Position numbers and translations under genes: made by a program. From Manis javanica (taxonomy: Eukaryota; Chordata; Mammalia; Pholidota; Manidae), in the NCBI RefSeq assembly GCF_040802235.1, contig NC_133165.1, positions 44,405,629 to 44,469,628 on the forward strand: a stretch of DNA of 64,000 nucleotides, in the 5' to 3' direction. Below are positions 57,691 through 64,000 of this stretch, piece by piece (the stretch's first letter is position 1; each line of letters starts with the position of its first letter). Below the pieces are notes generated by a model. The model had not been told where the DNA came from. It did not search any database and worked only from the letters and a program-made list of their open reading frames with translations.

Positions 57691-58415
57691 GCCTAACTTG
57701 CCGAGGTGCACTGGACCCTGAAACCTCTCTTTTGAGGAAAGACCGCCTGTAGCTTGCAACTTCCTCTCAAGTACTGGTAAGGGACTGGAATGGTGATTCC
57801 CACGTGGCTCTTTATGGAGTGCTCACTGCTCTGCTCTGACCATTTCGCTCTTTCTTGGGAATGCCAGGGGACAGGTGGTGGCAGTTTTTTGGGAAGTGAG
57901 AAGCAAAAGGAGCCTGCTGGGTAAGGATGCCCTGGACCCTTGGCACTTCGATCTCAGGATCTGGAGGCACACCCGCATTCATGGCTTCAGGCTCAGAAGT
58001 CAGCACACCTCTGACTCCCCAGCTGTCTACATTTCCCAGAAGGTCCTGTGGACGCTGCCAGCAGGGAAACCTCAGCAGAGCCCTTTCCTAGAGTGTGAGG
58101 ACTGGGCCTCAGAGCTGCAGCACTTCCTCTGGATGGACTTCACAGAGCTGGGGCCCACTGCAAAGCTGCCAATGGCCTTACTGGAGCTGGGGTCTGACTG
58201 CTTCCCCTCACTAACTGCACCCATGGATTCTGTGCAGGAGACACGCGGGCACGGGATCTCGCTAGGTAAGAACTAGCGAAGGGCAGCGGCCCAGCAGGGG
58301 GCATTTCTGAGCCCAGTACCATCAGCAAGCCCTTTTGTTGTGTCACTTCAGGAGTTGCACCCCCACCAACGCACCTCCCAAGCACACTGGTGTTACCAGG
58401 GGAGAAAGGGGCCGG
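57691..58415. other. Unique GC-rich flank with an unassigned open frame
   Basis: Apparently single-copy DNA right of ERV1, probably once contiguous with 39550-39847. A + strand frame at 57875-58276 (133 codons) is open. A donor-like AGGTAAGA lies at 58264-58271, just before its stop. I do not recognise the translated protein. It may be a decayed exon or chance. Confidence 0.3.
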
Positions 58416-58744
58416 TGTGGGTAAAATTGTAAAAATTTCCAGAATATCTCGCCTGGCTTTAGTACATCTGCATATCAAAAGGCATTCAGGGGTGGAGAGA
58501 AGCATGGCTTTAGTGCATTTGCATATCCTCAGGGGTGGAGAGAAGTCATCTCCATATCAATGGATAATTACCATGGAGGGCTTATCTGTACCTGAGAGGT
58601 GAGGAGGGATGCTGGTTTTGCTTCTGCCAGAGTAGGAAAGAGAAATGGCCCTGGACTGCAGTTTGTAAGCAATAAACGGATTTTAAACTTTATTTCTCCC
58701 TTACACTGATTTCCTTTTAGAGGTATTTTGTCACCCCTCCCCCA
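58416..58744 (+). repeat. Solo LTR, + orientation, same family as 48047-48378
   Basis: Homologous in inverted orientation to 48047-48378. It carries an AATAAA near 58671-58676 and begins TGTGGGTAAAATTG. No internal retroviral sequence is attached. Confidence 0.6.
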
Positions 58745-59374
58745 GGATTTCTTTTCCCCTTGATGCCAGGGTTCTCGTCTGCGGAATCAAGAGTGAACAA
58801 TCAAGGTAGGAAAGCCACTGAGAGGTTTTTATTTAGAAATAAAGTGAGAGGACAGAGCTCCTGGTTCACGGCCAGGAGGGCACAAGAGAGGCTGGGGTGG
58901 TGTGTTGTCTAGGGGATTTATAGGTGGTTGAGACACAAAGGGCTATGGATGCAGATCTGCCAGATGGTCCCAAAATGTTTATTTTTCAAAAGATACTAAG
59001 TTTCTTTTCAGTGGGTTATTCTTCAAAGTTAGTTTAACACAAGAAATCTACTGCTTTGATTATTTCCCAGGATAGAATTTGATCTGGGAGTATATCAATT
59101 AAGAATGCTTGCTTTGCTTCCAAGATGGGCTGAGTTATTGTTTCTTTGATTAAAATGAAATCTTAGCTTTAAGATAGAACTTTTTCTAAATAAGCTGGGC
59201 CTTTGAACAGGCTACAGTAAGTCTTACCATGGTATATTTTAATAGACACTGAAAATATAGACTATGCTGCGATACTTTTCTTCATCTGGGGAATATTCAA
59301 ACTTCTAGGTCAAGGTGCACTTGGCATTCTAGCCTCAACTAATATCAGTGAAGAATGCTTATATTTCATGTTTG
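58745..59374. other. Intergenic stretch, nothing recognised
   Basis: AT-rich non-coding sequence between the solo LTR and LINE-1 copy C. No gene or clear repeat seen. Confidence 0.4.
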
Positions 59375-60338
59375 ATATATTTTTTTATTTTGGTGTCATT
59401 AATATACAATCACATGAGCAACATTTGAGTTACTAGATTCCCCCCATTATCAAGTCCCTACCACATACCCCATTACAGTCACTGTCCATCAGTGTAGTAA
59501 GATGCTATAGAATCATTACTTGTCTTCTCATGTGCTATTCTACCTTCCCCGTGCCACCCCTACATTATATGTACTCATCGTAATGACCCTTATTCCCCTT
59601 CTCCCTCCCTTCCCACCCACACCCCCATCAGTCCCTTTCCCTTTGGCAACTGTTAGTTCATTCTTTGGTTTTTGTGAATCTGCTGCTGTTTTGTTCCTTT
59701 GGTTTTTGCTTTGTTCTTGTGCTCCACAGATGAGTGAAATCATTTGGTACTTGTTTTTCTCCACCTAGCTTATTTCACTGAGCATAATACCCTCTAGCTA
59801 CATCCATGTTGTTGCAAGTGATAGGATTTGTTTTCTTCTTATGGCTGAATAATATTCCATTGTGTATATGTACAACTTCTTCTTTATCCATTCGTCTACT
59901 GATGGACACTTAGGTTGCTTCCATATCTTAGCTATTGTAAATAGTGCTGTGATAAACATAGGGGGGGTATATGTCTTTCTGAAACTGGGATTCTGCATTC
60001 TTAGGGTAAATTCCTAGGAGTGGAATTCCTGGCTCAAATGGTATTTCTGTTTTTAGTTTTTTGAGGAATCCCCATACTGCTTTCCACAATGGTTGAACTA
60101 GTTCACATTCCTACAAGTAGTGTAGGAGGGTTCCCCTTTCTCCAAATCCTTGCCAACATTAGTAGTTCCTAGTCTTTTCTATGTTGGGCATCCTAACTGG
60201 TGTGAGGTGATACCTCATTGTGGTTTTTATTTGGATTTCCCTGATAATTAGAGAGGTCCAGTGTCTTTTCATGTGCCTGTAGGCCACCTGAATTTCTTCT
60301 TTGGAGAAGTGTCTGCTCAGATCCTGTGCCCATTTCGT
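59375..60338 (-). mobile_element. LINE-1 copy C, 3' part, - orientation
   Basis: On the - strand it carries the ORF2 C-terminus with [40 protein letters not shown] and [13 protein letters not shown], then a 3'UTR ending near 59375. It is cut at 60338 by the T-tract of the next element. Frames are broken. Confidence 0.85.
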
Positions 60339-62010
60339 TTTTTTTTTTTTTTTTTTTTTTTGGAGAGGGCATCTCTCATATTTATTGATCAAAAGGTTGT
60401 TAACAACAATAAAATTCTGTATAGGGGGTCAATGGTCAATGTACAATCATTAATCCATCTCAAGCCTAATTCTCATCAGTCTCCAATCTTCTGAAGCATA
60501 ATGAACAAGTTCTTACATGATGAACGAATTCTTACATAGTGAATAAATTCTTACATGGTGAACAGTACAAGGGCATTCATCACAGAAATTTTCGGTTTTG
60601 ATCACGCATTATGAACTATAAACAATCAGGTCAAATATGAATATTCGTTTGATTTTTGTACTTGATTTATATGTTGATCCCACATTTCTCCCTTTATTAT
60701 TATTTTTATTTTTAATAAAATGCTAAAGTGGTAGGTAGATGCAAGATAAAGGTAGAAAACATAGTTTAGTGCTGTAAGAGGGCAAATGTAGATGATCAGA
60801 TGATCAGGTGTGTGCCTATGGACTAAGTATTAATCCAGGCTAGACAAGGGCAGCAAAACATCCACGGATGCAGAAGATTTCTCTCAAAGCAGGGGGGGTG
60901 AGGTTCTGAGCCTCACCTCTGTTGATCCCCAAATTCTCACCTGATGGCCCCCCTGCGACTGTGCCTGTCTTAGGTTGTTCCTCCCTTGAGGAATCTTACC
61001 CGTCTCTGGCTAACCAGTCATCTTCCGGGGCCATACAGGGAAATGTAAAGTTGGTAAGTGAGAGAGAAGCCATATTGTTTGAAAAGGTTAGCTTTTTACT
61101 TCTTTGCAGATTTATGCCCTGTGGCTTCTATGCCCAGCACTTGTCTCGAGGTATCTTTACCACCTGGAGGAATTATGATACTCGGTAAATTCGATATAAG
61201 GCACGAATTCTATTTAAGGGTTGTAATTAGGAAGGAAGAAGAAAAGCTATAGAGGTAGCATATGGAGGAAAACATGGGAGGATTATTTCTTTGACATATC
61301 TTCCTGTAGAGTACCTTAAGCATGTATAGGTTTTAAACTACCAACTAACTTGTGCTCACATATTAACATAATAGGAATACAGTGACATAAACAAAGCAAA
61401 TCTATAATTACCATCCATCTCCAGTGAAGCCAAGAAAACCATTTAGGCACCCTAGACATTTGTGAAAATTTTTCTATGATATGATGGATATTGTCCAACT
61501 GTACTTGAACAGGCTGAGAGAAATCAGACAAATTAAAGCAACCCATTTCTGGGATCTGTTCACATCCCATATGTTCTTTTAACCATAGATAGTCTATAGT
61601 CATAAGATTTTGGAGTGCTACAACTTGCACCCCTCCCAACTCCTGGTTGAGTTCCAACAGTACAGATCCGGTCAAATTTGTTGTCTCACTGTATGCACAT
61701 GCCAGCCTAGACATCTCCCTCCTCATTCCAATGGCAAGTCCAGGAAATGGTGGGGTGGATGCAGCCACAACCGCAGCATCGTCCGGATCCCTGTGGAGGC
61801 TTTTTGATGATCATCCCCTGGCACAAGTCCTCCAGAGAGTGCTGATGCCGGAAGCTCCTCCTCATATCGTATCTTAGTTCCTTTTCTGGGTATCCAAGCT
61901 GGCCTTGATCTTCTGCATAGAAACAAACAGACCCTTTGCCCACACTCTGACATGCACTCTATACCACTGTGCAGAACTCATTGGAGGTCAGAACACAGGA
62001 ACTGCTTTTT
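60339..62010 (-). mobile_element. Poly(A)-tailed retroelement with env fragment, - orientation
   Basis: A long T run at 60339-60361 marks the 3' poly(A) tail of an RNA-derived insertion on the - strand. The body extends about 1.6 kb and contains an env-like open stretch at 61316-61768. The left end disrupts LINE-1 text. The right end is not certain; a second T-rich tract lies near 62006-62017. No LTR was recognised. It looks like a retrotransposed retroviral transcript or a chimeric non-autonomous repeat family. Its intactness suggests a fairly young family. Confidence 0.6.
61316..61768 (-). pseudogene. Retroviral Env TM-like open stretch, 150 codons
   Basis: The middle reads ALQNLMTIDYLWLKEH, then GCEQIPEMGCFNLSDFS, then a heptad-like region and a tryptophan-rich WFSWLHWRW before a hydrophobic segment. 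This is the layout of a retroviral transmembrane subunit. The usual CX6CC motif reads CX6GC, with the first Cys of the pair lost. There is no fusion peptide or surface subunit in frame. It is a remnant inside the poly(A)-tailed element. Confidence 0.6.
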
Positions 62011-62189
62011 TTTTTTATTAAGAGAAAGAAATATTATCAGAAAAGAGTACTTCCATAGCTGATTATTTGACACCCTTTAAGTGATCAACATTAAGGATAT
62101 TTAAAGCATGCGTTGTTCTTTGATTTACCAATAGTTTTATCCTATAAAGGAGTAATCCCCCTTTTCTTTCTTTCTTTCTTTTTTTTTTA

Positions 62190-64000
62190 ATCTTTAATCT
62201 ACACTTACATGAAGAATACTATGTTTACTATGCTCTCCCCTATATCAGGTCCACCCTTAAAACCACATTACAGTTACTGTCCATCAGCTTAGCAAAATGT
62301 TGTAGAATCACTACTTGTCCTCTCTGTGTTGTACAGCCCACCCTCCCCTTTCTCCCTCCCCCCCCATGCATGCTAATCTTCATACCCCCATTCTTCTTCC
62401 CCCCACTTATCCCTCCCTGCCCACCCATCCTCCCCAGTTCCTTTCCTTTTGGTACCTGTTAGTCCATTTTTGGGTTCTGTAATTCCACTGCTGTTTTGTT
62501 CCTGCAGTTTTTCCTTTGTTCTTATACTCCTCAGATGAGTGAAATCATTTGGTATTTCTCTTTCTCAACTTGGCTTATTTCACTGAGCCTAATACTCTCC
62601 AGCTCCATCCATGTTGCTGCAAATGGTTGGATTTTTCCACTTCTTATGGCTGAGTAGTATTCCATTGTGTATATGTACCACATCTTCTTTATCCATTCAT
62701 CTACAGATGGACATTTAGGTTGCTTCCAATTCTTGGCTATTGTAAATAGTGCTGTGATAAACATAGGGGTGCATCTGTCTTTCTCAAACTTGATTGCTGC
62801 GTTTTTAGGGTAAATTCCTAGGAGTGGAATTCCTGGGTCAAATGGTAGGTCTGTTTTGAGCATTTTGATGAACCTCCATACTACTTTCCACAATGGTTGA
62901 ACTAATTTACATTCCCACCAGCAGTGTAGGAGGGTTCCCCTTTCTCCACAGCCTCGCCAACATTTGTTGTTGTTTGTCTTTTGGATGGCAGCTATCCTTA
63001 CTGGTGTGAGGTGATACCTCATTGTAGTTTTAATTGGCATTTCTCTGATAATTAGCGATGTGGAGCATCTTTTCATGTGTCTGTTGGCCATCTGTATTTC
63101 TTTTTTGGAGAACTGTCTGTTCAGTTCCTCTGCCCATTTTTTAATTGGGTTATTTGTTTTTTGTTTGTTGAGGCATGTGAGCTCTTTCTATATTCTGGAT
63201 GTCAAGCCTTTATCGGATCTGTCATTTTCAAATATATTCTCCCATACTGCAGGGTTCCTTTTTGTTCTATTGATGGTGTCTTTCACTGTACAGAAGCTTT
63301 TCAGCTTAATGTAGTTCCACTTGCTCATTTTTGCTGTTGTTTTTCTTGCCCGGGGAGATATGTTCAAGAAGAGGTCACTCATGTTTATGTCTAAGAGGTT
63401 TTGCCTATGTTTTTTTCCAAGAGTTTAATGGTTTCATGACTTACATTCAAGTCTTTGATCCATTTCGAATTTACTTTTGTGTATGAGGTTAGACAGTGAT
63501 CCAGTTTCATTCTCTTACATGTAGCTGTCCAGTTTTGCCAGCACCATCTGTTGAAGAGACTGTCATTTTGCCATTGTATGTCCATGGCTCCTTTATCACA
63601 TATTAATTGACCATATATGTTTGGGTTAATTTCTGGAGTCTCTAATCTGTTCCACTGGTCTGTGGCTCTGTTCTTGTGCCAGTACCAAATTGTCTTGATT
63701 ACTATGGCTTTGTAGTAGAGCTTGAAGTTGGGGAGTGAGATCCCCCCTACTTTATTCTTCTTTTTCAGGATTGCTTTGGCTATTCAGGTTCTTTGGTGTT
63801 TCCTTATGAATTTTTGTATTATTTGTTCCAGTTCATTGAAGAATGTTGCTGGTAATTTGAGAGGGATTGCATCAAATCTGTATATTGCTTTGGGCAGGAT
63901 GGCCATTTTGATGATATTAATTCTTCCTAGCCATGAGCATGGGATGAGTTTCCATTTGTAAGTGTCTCCTTTAATTTCTCTTAAGAGTGACTTGTAGTTT
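62190..64000 (-). mobile_element. LINE-1 copy D, - orientation, runs off the window
   Basis: It starts with the 3'UTR near 62190 and continues through the ORF2 C-terminal domain. A 186-codon open stretch at 62531-63091 includes [20 protein letters not shown], the cysteine-rich zinc-knuckle-like motif, and [20 protein letters not shown]. It then continues with older-looking ORF2 text to the window edge. It is better preserved than copy C. Upstream ORF2 and ORF1 lie beyond 64000. Confidence 0.9.

Overview
The window is nuclear DNA of a placental mammal. It has large spliced genes with GT-AG introns, CpG-rich promoters, old mammalian-wide repeats (MIR, L2, MER5-like), LINE-1 elements and endogenous retroviruses. 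The gene order RUSF1 - SLC5A2 - TGFB1I1 - ARMC5 - zinc-finger remnant matches human 16p11.2, here shown in reverse. I see no Alu, rodent B1/B2, ruminant Bov or horse ERE elements, so it is probably a laurasiatherian-type genome with little recent SINE activity. The poly(A) element near 61 kb resembles a repeat I associate with pangolins, but that is recollection and I cannot confirm it.

Genes, 1-26.7 kb. The last four coding exons of RUSF1 (+) lie at 317-1947. SLC5A2 (SGLT2, -, 14 coding exons, 2254-8099) converges on it. TGFB1I1 (Hic-5, -, 11 coding exons, 11810-16756) and ARMC5 (-, 6 coding exons, 19154-24683) follow. All three complete genes rebuild to open frames of near-human length (673, 461 and 930 codons). 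ARMC5 has lost its last few residues. A CpG-rich promoter at about 24.2-25.6 kb separates ARMC5 from a decayed C2H2 zinc-finger gene on the + strand, in the position of human ZNF843.

Repeat-rich desert, 26.7-64 kb. Intergenic DNA with old repeats comes first, then a 3'-truncated LINE-1 at 33.6-36.4 kb. From 39.85 to 57.69 kb lies a nested structure. ERV1 is a class I provirus on the - strand with a proline-type primer site. It has lost protease and reverse transcriptase and carries a LINE-1 inside env with a perfect 15-bp target duplication. Its 5' LTR is split by ERV2, a second class I provirus with a phenylalanine-type primer site, inserted with a 5-bp GGAAT duplication. ERV2 keeps two 249-bp LTRs, two gag zinc knuckles, a protease motif and an uninterrupted Env TM-subunit frame, but has a mutated polymerase and no recognisable integrase. 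Solo LTRs of other families also sit in the region. The end of the window holds two - strand LINE-1 copies and, between them, a poly(A)-tailed element containing a retroviral env fragment.

The genes share no pathway. SLC5A2 is a renal glucose transporter, TGFB1I1 a focal-adhesion and nuclear-receptor coactivator adaptor, ARMC5 a CUL3 substrate adaptor, and RUSF1 a conserved DUF647 protein. I found no undescribed biological system. The most unusual items are the layered retroelement structure, the hierarchical repeats in the ERV2 leader, the env-bearing poly(A) element, and a 279-bp duplication containing the end of ARMC5.
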